This document shows positions 44,417 through 54,425 of a stretch of DNA of 64,000 bases, one piece after another. The DNA is from an uncultured Draconibacterium sp. (lineage in GTDB: Bacteria; Bacteroidota; Bacteroidia; Bacteroidales; Prolixibacteraceae): NCBI RefSeq assembly GCF_963677565.1, contig NZ_OY781981.1, positions 372,001 through 436,000 of the forward strand, written 5' to 3'. The position numbers were made by a program, and so were the translations under genes. Under the pieces are notes generated by a model. The model searched no databases. It saw nothing but the letters and a program-made list of their open reading frames with translations, and was not told the origin of the DNA. How positions within the stretch are numbered: position 1 is the first letter of the stretch; each line of letters begins with the position of its first letter.

Positions 44417-46876
44417 ATGGAAAATCAAAAATTTAATTACGACAACAAAATCGTTAAGTTGTTTATTCTGGCTACACTGGTTTGGGGTGTTGTTGGTGTA
44501 CTGGTGGGCATTCTTGCTGCGGCACAACTGGCCTTCCCTGTATTCAACTTTGGTCTCGAATTTACCACTTTCGGAAGGGTAAGACCACTGCATACCAATG
44601 CCATTATTTTTGCATTTGTAGGAAATGCCATTTTTGCCGGAGTTTATTACTCTATGCAGAAACTACTAAAGACCAGGATGTTTAGCGACACGCTGAGTAA
44701 AATCCACTTTTGGGGCTGGCAAACCATTATTGTTCTGGCAGCTGTTACATTGCTTGCCGGAATTACCACTTCGAAAGAATATGCCGAACTGGAATGGCCA
44801 ATTGATATTTTGATAACCATAATTTGGGTTGTTTTTGGGTGGAACATGATCGGAACACTGGTTGTTCGTCGTGTTCAGCACATATACGCAGCTATTTGGT
44901 GGTATCTGGCTACTTTCCTCGGAGTTGCCATGTTGCACGTGGTTAACTCTTTTGAGCTGCCCATATCGTTGTTTAAAAGTTACTCGATTTATGCAGGTGC
45001 ACAGGATGCAGTTGTGCAATGGTGGTACGGACACAACGCCGTGGCATTTTTCCTTACAACTCCGTTTCTTGGGTTAATGTATTATTACCTGCCAAAAGCA
45101 GCTAACCGCCCAATTTATTCGTACAAACTGTCGATCATTCACTTTTGGTCGCTGATATTTTTGTACATGTGGGCCGGTCCACACCACTTGTTGTACCAGG
45201 CTTTGCCAAATTGGGCGCAGGCATTGGGAACCACATTCTCGATCATGCTGATTGCACCAAGCTGGGGAGGTATGATAAACGGCCTGCTCACATTGCGTGG
45301 TGCCTGGGACCGCGTTCGCGACAGTGCTGCTCTAAAGTTCATGGTAGTGGCTGTAACCGCTTACGGTATGTCAACTTTCGAAGGACCAATGATGTCGCTA
45401 AAATCAGTAAACCAAATTACCCACTTTACCGACTGGACTATTGCTCACGTACACATTGGTGGAATGGGATGGAACGGCGGACTGGTATTTGGTATGTTAT
45501 ACTGGTTGGTACCAAAACTGTTTAAGTCAAAACTATTCTCAGAGAAATTAGCAAATACGCATTTCTGGTTATCAACTCTGGCAATTTTAATTTATGCCAT
45601 CCCGCTATATTGGGCAGCAGTTACACAATGGTTGATGTGGAGAAACTTCACCGACGAAGGCTTCCTGCAGTATCCAAACTTCCTTGAAACAGTAACTCAA
45701 TTGATTCCGATGTACATGGCGCGTATTGTAGCTGGTATTTTGTTCCTGGTTGGATTCCTTATCATGGTTTACAACCTGGCAAAAACAATGGCTGCCGGAA
45801 GTTTTGTTAACGACGAAGCTGCCGAAGCACCGGCTCTGGTTCTTGCAGGATCAAGAAATCCGGTAAAAGAAACCGTTCACCGTTGGATGGAAAGAAGAGC
45901 TGTTCGTTTCTCTATATGGGTATTTGTGGCACTGGCCATTGGTGGAGCTGTTGAGATTATTCCGATGATATTTATAAAATCGAATGTACCAACCATCGAC
46001 TCGGTAAAACCATATACACCGCTTGAGCTGGAAGGCCGCGACCTGTATGTAAAAGAAGGTTGCTATGTGTGTCACTCGCAAATGGTTCGTCCGTTCCGCT
46101 GGGAAACCGATCGTTATGGCGAGTACTCTAAAATTGGTGAGTTTGTTTACGACTATCCGTTCCAATGGGGATCGAAACGTACCGGCCCCGATTTGGCGCG
46201 CGCCGGAGTAGTTGGCGGACCGATGTATAAAAATGCGGCATGGCATTACAACCACTTTATGGATCCGCAAAAAATGAACGAACAGTCGATTATGCCAAAT
46301 TATGCGTGGTTGGCGGTTAAAAACGTCGATCTTTCGCAAACGCCGAAAAAGATCAGAGCAATGCAAACACTTGGCGTTCCGTACGAAGAAGGATTCGACG
46401 AAAAAGCGATTGACGATTATATGGCACAGGCCGAAGGAATTGTTGCCGATTTAAAAGCCTCGGGTATTGAAACCGACGCGAAAAAACAAATTGTGGCCAT
46501 GATTGCCTATATGCACAAACTGGGTCGCGATATTTCGGAACAGTCAACTGGTAACGAAGCTGAGATGAGTTCTGCAAATGATACCACTCAATTAAAAGAA
46601 GTTACTTTGTTAGAAAGTGCTGAAGATTTGGAAGCCGGACAGAAAATATTTGAAACAACCTGTGTGGTTTGCCACGGAGCCGATGGAAAAGGGCTGGCAA
46701 CTTTCCCAAGCCTTGTTGATGATGAATGGCTGCATGGAAATTCTCCTGCCGAAGTTTTCCATTCAATTTCAGAAGGAAATGTTGCCAAAGGAATGGTGCC
46801 TTATAAAACGCAATATTCCGAGAAACAAATTACACAGCTTACAAGCTACGTTTTAACAACTCTACAAAATAAGTAA
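44417..46876 (+). CDS. ccoNO: CcoN-CcoO-cytochrome c fusion, cbb3 oxidase
   Basis: 819 residues in three parts. About 1-490 is CcoN, the heme-copper subunit, with RPLHTNAIIFAF, the QWWYGHNAVAFFLT CuB region, WAGPHHLLYQALPNW and HVHIGGMGWNGG. About 520-715 is CcoO with CYVCHSQM (549-553) and SIMPNYAWLAV. The last 90 residues form an additional heme c domain with CVVCHGADGKG (749-753) and axial-Met region AKGMVPYK. CcoNO fusions are known in Bacteroidota; the third domain makes this chain longer than usual. Confidence 0.93.
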   Translation: MENQKFNYDNKIVKLFILATLVWGVVGVLVGILAAAQLAFPVFNFGLEFTTFGRVRPLHTNAIIFAFVGNAIFAGVYYSMQKLLKTRMFSDTLSKIHFWGWQTIIVLAAVTLLAGITTSKEYAELEWPIDILITIIWVVFGWNMIGTLVVRRVQHIYAAIWWYLATFLGVAMLHVVNSFELPISLFKSYSIYAGAQDAVVQWWYGHNAVAFFLTTPFLGLMYYYLPKAANRPIYSYKLSIIHFWSLIFLYMWAGPHHLLYQALPNWAQALGTTFSIMLIAPSWGGMINGLLTLRGAWDRVRDSAALKFMVVAVTAYGMSTFEGPMMSLKSVNQITHFTDWTIAHVHIGGMGWNGGLVFGMLYWLVPKLFKSKLFSEKLANTHFWLSTLAILIYAIPLYWAAVTQWLMWRNFTDEGFLQYPNFLETVTQLIPMYMARIVAGILFLVGFLIMVYNLAKTMAAGSFVNDEAAEAPALVLAGSRNPVKETVHRWMERRAVRFSIWVFVALAIGGAVEIIPMIFIKSNVPTIDSVKPYTPLELEGRDLYVKEGCYVCHSQMVRPFRWETDRYGEYSKIGEFVYDYPFQWGSKRTGPDLARAGVVGGPMYKNAAWHYNHFMDPQKMNEQSIMPNYAWLAVKNVDLSQTPKKIRAMQTLGVPYEEGFDEKAIDDYMAQAEGIVADLKASGIETDAKKQIVAMIAYMHKLGRDISEQSTGNEAEMSSANDTTQLKEVTLLESAEDLEAGQKIFETTCVVCHGADGKGLATFPSLVDDEWLHGNSPAEVFHSISEGNVAKGMVPYKTQYSEKQITQLTSYVLTTLQNK

Positions 46877-46877
46877 A

Positions 46878-47072
46878 ATGAAGATCGTAAGTAATCTATT
46901 AACAAGTATCGAAGGAATCCAGATTTTTTACATCATCGGATTACTCATTTTTGTGCTGCTCTTTATCGTAATTTTTATTCGCACCATGCGAATTCCGAAC
47001 CAGGAAATGGAAGATATAAAGAATTCAATTTTAATGGATGGAGAGGGTAACGACATTAATACATCAAATTAA
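46878..47072 (+). CDS. ccoQ: CcoQ-like small subunit
   Basis: 64 residues with one helix (IFYIIGLLIFVLLFIVIFI) followed by a charged tail. Identified by size, helix pattern and position between ccoNO and ccoP; one base separates it from ccoNO. Confidence 0.65.
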   Translation: MKIVSNLLTSIEGIQIFYIIGLLIFVLLFIVIFIRTMRIPNQEMEDIKNSILMDGEGNDINTSN

Positions 47073-47083
47073 ACAGTAAGGCT

Positions 47084-47656
47084 ATGTCAGATAAAAACAA
47101 ACAAATACTTGAGCAGGATGAAAACCTGATGGACCACGATTACGATGGCATTAAGGAACTGGACAATCCGCCACCACGATGGATAATGTTGATGTTTTAC
47201 ATCACAATTGGTTGGTCGATTATTTATGGGGCATATTATTTCTGGTTAAAAGAAGGCGACTTGCAGGATGCGGAATATGCGCGTAAATCGATGCAACACG
47301 ATCAGGAATATCAAATTGAATCGCTTTCGGCCGACGACCTGGTTGCTTTTACGGATGCAGAATCGATTGCTGAAGGAAAACAAATTTATACCGATTTGGC
47401 CTGTATGGCTTGCCACGGAATGAATGGCGAAGGAAATGCTATTGGACCAAACCTGACAGATGATTACACACTGCACGGGTGCGATTTCGAAAGTGTGTTT
47501 CATACCATTAAAGAAGGTGTACCGGCAAAAGGGATGACCGCTTATAAAACACAAATGAGCGACGAAAAAATCCAAAAGGTTGCCAGTTATGTACTGACGA
47601 TGAGAGGTACTAATCCGGCCAATGCAAAAGAACCGCAAGGCGAAAAATGTGAGTAA
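47084..47656 (+). CDS. ccoP: cbb3 oxidase subunit CcoP, single-heme form
   Basis: 190 residues. The N-terminal YDGIKELDNPPPRWIMLMFY plus a helix is the CcoP signature. One heme c domain (CMACHGMNGEG, Cys107) follows, with axial Met in KGMTAYKTQ. Proteobacterial CcoP has two hemes; the short single-heme form fits with the additional heme domain fused to the CcoNO chain here, whose KGMVPYKTQ region is very similar. Confidence 0.9.
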   Translation: MSDKNKQILEQDENLMDHDYDGIKELDNPPPRWIMLMFYITIGWSIIYGAYYFWLKEGDLQDAEYARKSMQHDQEYQIESLSADDLVAFTDAESIAEGKQIYTDLACMACHGMNGEGNAIGPNLTDDYTLHGCDFESVFHTIKEGVPAKGMTAYKTQMSDEKIQKVASYVLTMRGTNPANAKEPQGEKCE

Positions 47657-47722
47657 AAAATAATACTTCCAAAAAAGTTGGGGAACAGTGTTTCCCATCT
47701 TTTTTATCCACTTATTGAACAT

Positions 47723-49084
47723 ATGGCAAATCAAAATCTCGATTTCAGAGACTACCCCATTAACATGAACGAACGCGGGGGACGAAAATGGGTGTATGCA
47801 AAAAAGCCTTCCGGAAAATGGTTTAACCGCCGAACAATTGTTAGCTGGATTTTGCTGCTTTTCTGGGTGGGTGTTCCATTTATCAGGATTAACGGCAACC
47901 CACTAATTCTGCTTGATATTGCCAACCGCAAGTTTATTATTTTCGGAGCCATTTTTTGGGCACAGGATACTTTTATTCTGGCATTGTTAATGCTGTCGTT
48001 TGTGCTTTTTGTTGTATTGTTTACGGTAACATTTGGCCGGCTTTGGTGCGGCTGGACCTGTCCGCAAACCATATTTCTGGAGATGGTATTTCGTAAAATT
48101 GAATACCTGATTGAAGGCGATTACCGCGAGCGCCATAAATTGGACAACAGTCCGTGGACGGCAAAAAAAATATTCAAGAAGACACTGAAACACGGTATTT
48201 TCATTCTGATATCGGTTGCCATGACCAACGTTTTTCTGATGTGGTTTATCGGAAGCGATCGCTGGATTGAAATGATTCAGGAGCCGATTAGCCAGAACAT
48301 TTCGGGCTTTTTGGTGATGCTGCTGGTATCGGCATTTTTTTACTGGGTTTATTCATTTTTTCGCGAGCAAATTTGTACCATGGTTTGCCCTTACGGACGT
48401 ATGCAGGGTGTTCTGCTCGACTCGAAATCGATTGCCGTTACCTACGATTATGTGCGCGGCGAACCTCGTGGCGGACGCGGCGATGGCGACTGTACCGATT
48501 GCAAACAGTGCATTTCGGTGTGCCCAACCGGTATCGATATCCGCAACGGCTCGCAGTTGGAATGTATTAACTGCACCGCTTGTATCGATCAGTGCAACAA
48601 AATTATGCATGTTACCGGTAAACCTCCGGGTTTAATTCGTTACGCTTCCGAAGCTCAGATAAAAGGGCAGCAAAATTCAATTTGGAATGCGCGTAACCGG
48701 GCTTATTCTGTGGTGTTGCTGCTTATCTTCTCGTTCTTTGTTTACACACTGGTATCGCGGCCGGTTTTGGAAACAACCATTTTGCGAACTCCGGGATTAC
48801 TTTACCAGGAGCAAGACTCCACCTTATCGAACGTTTACAACATTAAAATCGTAAATAAAACGCACGACGAACTTCCGCTCGAATTGCGTGTTATCTCTCA
48901 TGATGGTAAAATTCAGATTGCAGGGAATTCGATTATTCTGAAAGACCAGAACATGTACGAATCGACTTTTATTCTTTTCTTACCTAAAAGCGAGGTAACA
49001 AGCGATAAAACCGAAGTTGAGTTTGGAGTTTTCAGCAATAATGAATTAATTGAAACCTATAGCGTCACGTTTGTTGGGCCTTAA
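47723..49084 (+). CDS. ccoG: CcoG (FixG/RdxA) copper reductase
   Basis: 453 residues. Reduces copper for oxidase assembly. Several helices, WCGWTCPQTIFLEMVFRKIE, REQICTMVCPYGRMQGV, then a two-cluster ferredoxin (CTDCKQCISVCPTGIDIR, CINCTACIDQCNKIM) and a C-terminal Ig-like periplasmic domain. The ATG at 47723 fits homologues; the frame upstream to 47678 does not. Confidence 0.93.
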   Translation: MANQNLDFRDYPINMNERGGRKWVYAKKPSGKWFNRRTIVSWILLLFWVGVPFIRINGNPLILLDIANRKFIIFGAIFWAQDTFILALLMLSFVLFVVLFTVTFGRLWCGWTCPQTIFLEMVFRKIEYLIEGDYRERHKLDNSPWTAKKIFKKTLKHGIFILISVAMTNVFLMWFIGSDRWIEMIQEPISQNISGFLVMLLVSAFFYWVYSFFREQICTMVCPYGRMQGVLLDSKSIAVTYDYVRGEPRGGRGDGDCTDCKQCISVCPTGIDIRNGSQLECINCTACIDQCNKIMHVTGKPPGLIRYASEAQIKGQQNSIWNARNRAYSVVLLLIFSFFVYTLVSRPVLETTILRTPGLLYQEQDSTLSNVYNIKIVNKTHDELPLELRVISHDGKIQIAGNSIILKDQNMYESTFILFLPKSEVTSDKTEVEFGVFSNNELIETYSVTFVGP

Positions 49085-49140
49085 GAAAGTTGACAGTTAA
49101 TAGTCTCAGTTTTCATTAGAAAAGTAGTTGAAAGACCTTG

Positions 49141-49218
49141 TCATTTCGACGAAGAATGAGGAGAAATCTGTATCATAAAAGCTAAATTGCAACAGATTTC
49201 TCACTCCGTTCGAAATGA
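49141..49218. repeat. Dispersed long palindrome inside the cco operon
   Basis: Nested arms TCATTTCGA/TCGAAATGA (49141-49149 and 49210-49218) and GAGAAATCTGT/ACAGATTTCTC (49161-49171 and 49192-49202). This TCATTTCGA...GAGAAATCT type of palindrome is scattered in many Bacteroidota genomes. It lies between ccoG and ccoH and could stabilise or attenuate the transcript. Confidence 0.7.
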
Positions 49219-49256
49219 TAGAAAAAAAGGAAACAGAAATAATAAATAGGAAAAAA

Positions 49257-49697
49257 ATGAAGTTTAATTGGGGAACAGGGATATTTCTTTTTCTGGCATT
49301 GTTTTTAGCCGGATCGGCCGTTTTTATTGTGTTTGCGGTGCGCCAGCCGGTAAACTTGGTGCATAAAAATTATTACGAAAAAGGTGTTGATCATACCGAA
49401 CAAATGAATGTAAATGCCCGATCGAAACCATTTGCCCGCTCGTTTGATGTGAATCTGAACACCGAGGCATTGGTAATTAGCATTGAAAACGAATTGGCAA
49501 CAAAAATCGATTCAGGCAATATGCAGTTGTATCGCCCGTCGGATTACACAAAAGACATTAAGCACGAAGTTTTAGCGGGAAACAATTCGATCCAATTTCC
49601 AAAATCCGAGCTGATAGCCGGCCGTTACATTTTAAAATTCACTTGGTACACCAACGGTTTACGTTACGAAGTTGATCGGCCGGTAAATATTCAGTAA
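49257..49697 (+). CDS. ccoH: CcoH (FixH) oxidase assembly protein
   Basis: 146 residues: KFNWGTGIFLFLALFLAGSAVFI helix, then VNLVHKNYYEKGVDHTEQM, the FixH signature, then a periplasmic beta domain. The frame extends to 49215 but that part lies in the dispersed palindrome; the ATG at 49257 with AGG eight bases upstream is chosen. Confidence 0.9.
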   Translation: MKFNWGTGIFLFLALFLAGSAVFIVFAVRQPVNLVHKNYYEKGVDHTEQMNVNARSKPFARSFDVNLNTEALVISIENELATKIDSGNMQLYRPSDYTKDIKHEVLAGNNSIQFPKSELIAGRYILKFTWYTNGLRYEVDRPVNIQ

Positions 49698-49747
49698 ATT
49701 CACTACCTTTAACTATATTACAACCTTTTGTTCAAATAAACAGCGCC

Positions 49748-50509
49748 ATGACAATTTTTATTTCAGCACTTATTTTAGGCTTGATGGGCAGTTTTCACTG
49801 TGCCGGTATGTGTGGCCCCATTGCCATAGCTTTGCCACTTCATGGCAACACCGTTCCGCAAAAAATATTCGGAGGCACCCTGTATAACCTGGGCCGCACC
49901 TTAACCTATGGAATTATGGGAGCTATTTTCGGGCTTCTCGGGCAAGGGCTTCAACTCATCGGCTTTCAGCAAAAAGTATCGGTGATAATGGGTGCTTTGA
50001 TGATTATTTCGGTGCTTTTCCCCGCATTGTTTAAAAACCAGTACAAAATGGATAAAAGTTGGTTTTCGGTTGTGGGCAAACTGAAAAAGAAGATTGCCGA
50101 AATGTTTTCCATCCGCTCTTTCCAAAGTTTGTTTTTTATTGGCATGCTTAACGGTTTGCTTCCTTGCGGACTGGTTTATATGGCCATTGCCGGAGCCATT
50201 GGTACCGGCGGTGTTGCCGAAGGATCGCTGTACATGATCCTGTTTGGATTGGGAACAATTCCCATGTTGCTGGCCATTTCGCTGGCAGGAAACGTATTGA
50301 GTTTAGCGGTACGAAAAAGAATCAACAAACTAATTCCGGTACTGGTTGTTGTGGTTGGAATTCTGTTTGTATTACGCGGATTGAGTTTGGGTATCCCCTA
50401 TTTAAGTCCGCCAAAACAAAAAATTGAGCAGAAATTCGAAAAAAGTCTGGAGCAAGAAAGTGCGGCAATGCATACCGAGACAAAAGGCGATTGCTGTAAA
50501 GTAGATTAG
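49748..50509 (+). CDS. TauE/SafE-like membrane protein of the cbb3 cluster
   Basis: 253 residues with six to seven helices. GLMGSFHCAGMCGPIAIALPLH is the signature of the sulfite-exporter TauE/SafE (UreH/DsbD-2-like) group regularly found between ccoH and ccoI in Bacteroidota. NGLLPCGLVYMAIAGAI is the second half-repeat. A possible role is copper or thiol transport during oxidase assembly. The C-terminus has a short HTETKGDCCK tail that could bind metal. Confidence 0.85.
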   Translation: MTIFISALILGLMGSFHCAGMCGPIAIALPLHGNTVPQKIFGGTLYNLGRTLTYGIMGAIFGLLGQGLQLIGFQQKVSVIMGALMIISVLFPALFKNQYKMDKSWFSVVGKLKKKIAEMFSIRSFQSLFFIGMLNGLLPCGLVYMAIAGAIGTGGVAEGSLYMILFGLGTIPMLLAISLAGNVLSLAVRKRINKLIPVLVVVVGILFVLRGLSLGIPYLSPPKQKIEQKFEKSLEQESAAMHTETKGDCCKVD

Positions 50510-50529
50510 CGGAAAACGGATCGTGAGAA

Positions 50530-52938
50530 ATGGCGAAAAAGGAGGAGAATAGCTGTGTACATTGTGGTGCCGATTGCGGAAGTAATCCGGTGGTATGGAA
50601 CGAGCTGAATTTTTGTTGCAGCGGTTGCAAAACCGTTTATCAGCTGCTGAACGAAAACAAACTTTACAATTATTATAACCTGGAAGAAACACCGGGAATA
50701 AAGGTGGAAACCACCACCGAATTTGGCAATAAATATGCATTTCTTGATAACGATGAAGTAAAAGAAAAACTGATCTCGTTTTCCGAAGGCAGCATTTCGA
50801 AAGTAAAATTTTATGTTCCGGTAATTCACTGTGCATCGTGCATTTGGTTGCTCGAACACCTGCACAAACTTCACAAGGGCATCCGCCATTCGTTTGTAAA
50901 TTTTACCCGCAAAGAGGTTGACATTACTTTCGACGAAAAAGAAATTTCGCTGCGCCAAGTGGTTGAATTGCTGGCATCCATTCATTACATCCCCGACCTT
51001 TCGCAAAGTTTAAGCGATAAAAAAGACGACAAATCGTACAAAAAGCTGTTGTATAAAATTGGCGTTGCAGGTTTTGTTTTTATCAACGTAATGACCTACA
51101 GTTTACCGGCCTATTTTAACGGCGAGCCGCTGAGCGACAAACTGCAATCGTTGTTTAGTATTCTCAGTTACATTTTGGTAATTCCGGTGGCGTTTTACAG
51201 CGGCAGCGATTATTATATTTCGGCCATTAAAAACCTGCTGAAAAAGAACATCAGCATTGATTTACCCATTGCACTGGGCATTATTGTGCTGTTTCTGGTA
51301 ACCAGTTACGAGGTAATTTTTACCGGCGGGCCGGGCTACAGCGACAGTTTATCGGGCCTCATCTTTTTCTTGTTGGTAGGCAAATGGTACCAAAGCAAAA
51401 CTTACGAAGCGCTTTCGTTCGACCGGAATTACAAATCGTATTTCCCCATTGCCGTTACCAAAATCAACAAACAGATTGAAGAAAGCATTCTGATTGAAAA
51501 GATTGAGGTGGACGATGAGTTGATTATTCGCAATAAAGAACTGGTTCCGGCCGATGCCGAACTGGTTGACGGCGAAGGCCGCATCGATTACAGTTTTGTT
51601 ACCGGCGAATCGACACCAATCGTTAAAAAGCCCGGCGATTTTATTTATGCCGGCGGCCGCCAAATGGGCGGTATCATTCGCATTAAGGTGAAAAAAGAGG
51701 TGAATCAAAGTCACCTCACCAAACTCTGGAACCAGGATAAATCGTACGAAAAACCCAGCGACTCATTAAAAACACTTTCCGATAGAATAAGTCATTATTT
51801 CACTTTGGTTGTAATTGCCATTGCCATAATCGGTTTTACTTTTTGGGCCATTCGTGGCGAATACCACACCGCTATTTTTGTTTTCACGGCCGTACTTATT
51901 GTTGCCTGCCCGTGTGCATTGGCGCTTTCTATCCCCTTTACTTTTGGAAATACCATGCGCATTTTTGGCAAACGCGGACTGTATATCAAAAACACCGATG
52001 TTATTGAAAAACTCTCGCACATTAACAGCATTGTATTTGATAAAACGGGCACCTTAACTCAACCTAACCAAAACAAGGTTGTTTATTCCGGCACTGAACT
52101 TTCTGCATCAGAAAAAGAAGCTGTTTTCTCGCTTACCCGTCAATCGACACACCCGTTGAGTGCGGCTCTTTCTCAATCATTTAACGGCTCGGAATACCAT
52201 AATCCGGAACATTTTGTTGAAGTGGCAGGGCGTGGGATTTTTGGGAAGGTAAACGACTTAAATCTGCGAATAGGCTCAGAAGAATATGTGACCAATGCGC
52301 CTACTACAAAAAAGAAAAAAACATCAGTAGTTTTTGTGGCTATTGAAGATGAACTGAAAGGTCATTTTACCATTAGCAACCAGTATCGAACGGGTTTTAA
52401 AAACGTATTAAGTTCGCTGAAACAAGGTTTTAATCTTTTCCTTATTTCGGGTGACAACGATGCTGAAGCCAAAAACCTTTCATCGTTTTTCGATCGCGAG
52501 CACATGCTTTTCGACCAGAAACCCGGCGACAAAGCAGCTTTTATAAAATCTGAGCAAAATGCAGGAAATACAGTGCTTATGACCGGCGACGGATTAAATG
52601 ATGCCGGTGCACTAATGCAAAGCGATGTGGCATTAACCATTGCCGATAAAGTGTACCACTTCTCACCTGCCAGCGATGCCGTTTTGGAAGCCGAACAGTT
52701 CATCCAGCTGGCTAATTTTATACGCTTCACAAAAACATCGCTGAACATTGTAAAACTCAGTTTCCTTATTTCATTTTGTTACAACATTATTGGAATTGCT
52801 TTCGCCCTCAGCGGAAATCTTTCACCGGTGGTTGCAGCCATTTTAATGCCAATCTCATCTGTTTCGGTGGTGGCGTTTGCAACCTTTGCAACGCGGTTAG
52901 CTGGGAAGCTAAAGTTGCGGAAAATCAATGTCGGCTAA
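50530..52938 (+). CDS. ccoI: Copper-exporting P-type ATPase CcoI (FixI)
   Basis: 802 residues. N-terminal treble-clef-like metal domain (CVHCGADCGSNP, FCCSGCKTVYQLL), heavy-metal-associated domain with HCASCIWLLEHL, membrane helices, TGES actuator loop, transport motif VACPCALALSIP, phosphorylation site DKTGTLTQ, HP in STHPLS and GDGLNDAGAL hinge. It loads copper toward the periplasm for cbb3 assembly. Last gene of the long oxidase operon. Confidence 0.95.
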   Translation: MAKKEENSCVHCGADCGSNPVVWNELNFCCSGCKTVYQLLNENKLYNYYNLEETPGIKVETTTEFGNKYAFLDNDEVKEKLISFSEGSISKVKFYVPVIHCASCIWLLEHLHKLHKGIRHSFVNFTRKEVDITFDEKEISLRQVVELLASIHYIPDLSQSLSDKKDDKSYKKLLYKIGVAGFVFINVMTYSLPAYFNGEPLSDKLQSLFSILSYILVIPVAFYSGSDYYISAIKNLLKKNISIDLPIALGIIVLFLVTSYEVIFTGGPGYSDSLSGLIFFLLVGKWYQSKTYEALSFDRNYKSYFPIAVTKINKQIEESILIEKIEVDDELIIRNKELVPADAELVDGEGRIDYSFVTGESTPIVKKPGDFIYAGGRQMGGIIRIKVKKEVNQSHLTKLWNQDKSYEKPSDSLKTLSDRISHYFTLVVIAIAIIGFTFWAIRGEYHTAIFVFTAVLIVACPCALALSIPFTFGNTMRIFGKRGLYIKNTDVIEKLSHINSIVFDKTGTLTQPNQNKVVYSGTELSASEKEAVFSLTRQSTHPLSAALSQSFNGSEYHNPEHFVEVAGRGIFGKVNDLNLRIGSEEYVTNAPTTKKKKTSVVFVAIEDELKGHFTISNQYRTGFKNVLSSLKQGFNLFLISGDNDAEAKNLSSFFDREHMLFDQKPGDKAAFIKSEQNAGNTVLMTGDGLNDAGALMQSDVALTIADKVYHFSPASDAVLEAEQFIQLANFIRFTKTSLNIVKLSFLISFCYNIIGIAFALSGNLSPVVAAILMPISSVSVVAFATFATRLAGKLKLRKINVG

Positions 52939-53057
52939 ATCGCCAAAAAATTGCCTGTAAAATTCCACATCTAGCTAAAATCTGAACCTTCCAAATGATA
53001 ATCGGTACAAATTGCTTAAAACAAGTATTTCAGTATTTTTGTACAAAATCGAACTCA

Positions 53058-54359
53058 ATGAGCAAATTAGTATATGTTGGGATGAGCGCAGATTTGATTC
53101 ATCCCGGCCATTTGAATATTATAAAAGAAGCCAGCAAGCTGGGAAAAGTAACTATCGGTCTTTTAACCGACAAAGCAATTGCAAGTTACAAACGGCTACC
53201 TACCTTAAAATACGATCAGCGTAAAATCGTTATCGAAAATATTAAAGGAGTGGAACAGGTTGTACCCCAGGAGGAACTGGATTATACCAGAAATCTGGAG
53301 AAATATAAACCTGATTTTGTGGTTCATGGCGACGACTGGAAAAAAGGCGTTCAAAGTAAAACACGTCAGAAAGTAATTGACACGTTAGCGCAATGGGATG
53401 GAAAATTGATCGAAGTCCCATATACTCAAGGCATTTCATCGACCCAACTTAATCAGAGTATTAAAGAAATCGGTACAACTCCCGAAGTTCGGATGGGGAA
53501 ATTACGCCGCCTGATTTATGCTAAGCCAATTGTAAAAGTGATGGAGGCGCACAATGGCCTCACCGGGCTGATCGTCGAGAATTCAAATGTTGACATTAAT
53601 GGCCAAAAGCGCGAGTTTGATGCGATGTGGCTGAGCAGTCTTACGGATTCAACAGTAAAAGGGAAACCTGATATTGAAGCAGTTGACGTAACTTCACGTC
53701 TGCATGGCTTAAACGACATTTTAGAAGTTACTACAAAACCTATTATTTACGATGGCGACACAGGTGGAATTCCTGAGCACTTTGTTTTTACAATTCGCTC
53801 ATTAGAACGTTTAGGTGTATCTGCTATTATCATTGAGGATAAAACGGGTTTAAAAAAGAACTCTCTTTTCGGAACGGACATCGCTCAAACACAGGATTGC
53901 ATCGAGAACTTCTGCACCAAAATCAGGGCTGGTAAAAAAGCACAGGTTACGAAAGACTTTATGATTATTGCCCGGATTGAGAGCTTGATTTTAAATAAAG
54001 GAATTGAAGATGCGCTTGAGCGTGCTGAAGCCTATATTGAAGCCGGTGCCGACGGAATTATGATACATAGCAGGGAGAAAGACGGCAAAGAGATACTGAA
54101 GTTCTGCGAAGCTTATAATAAGTTTGAAAAACGCACACCTCTTGTTGCAGTGCCAACAAGTTACAATCATTTGAAAGAAAAGGAGCTTATGGAGGCAGGT
54201 GTTAATGTCGTTATCTATGCCAACCATCTTCTACGAGCAGCTTATCCCGCAATGATAGATGTGGCAAAAGGTATTCTTACACACGAACGCTCGTTAGAGA
54301 TGGATAATCAATGTATGTCGATAAAAGAGATATTGGAACTTATTCCCGGAACTAAATAG
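53058..54359 (+). CDS. aepX: PEP mutase fused to phosphonate cytidylyltransferase-like domain
   Basis: 433 residues. The N-terminal about 140 residues form a nucleotidyltransferase domain: YVGMSADLIHPGHLNI with HxGH at 15-18 and GISSTQLNQS near 140. The remainder is PEP mutase, which isomerises phosphoenolpyruvate to phosphonopyruvate: PIIYDGDTGG for metal binding and EDKTGLKKNS from residue 260, the EDKx4NS signature separating PEP mutase from isocitrate lyase relatives. Fusion with a cytidylyltransferase implies that the final phosphonate is activated as a CMP ester. The frame is open from 52995, but the ATG at 53058 starts the conserved domain. Confidence 0.93.
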   Translation: MSKLVYVGMSADLIHPGHLNIIKEASKLGKVTIGLLTDKAIASYKRLPTLKYDQRKIVIENIKGVEQVVPQEELDYTRNLEKYKPDFVVHGDDWKKGVQSKTRQKVIDTLAQWDGKLIEVPYTQGISSTQLNQSIKEIGTTPEVRMGKLRRLIYAKPIVKVMEAHNGLTGLIVENSNVDINGQKREFDAMWLSSLTDSTVKGKPDIEAVDVTSRLHGLNDILEVTTKPIIYDGDTGGIPEHFVFTIRSLERLGVSAIIIEDKTGLKKNSLFGTDIAQTQDCIENFCTKIRAGKKAQVTKDFMIIARIESLILNKGIEDALERAEAYIEAGADGIMIHSREKDGKEILKFCEAYNKFEKRTPLVAVPTSYNHLKEKELMEAGVNVVIYANHLLRAAYPAMIDVAKGILTHERSLEMDNQCMSIKEILELIPGTK

Positions 54360-54425
54360 CCTGATCAAACAGAGATCAGAAGACGAGTCAAACTCAAACG
54401 ATAAACTTTTAAACACCTGGCTGAG

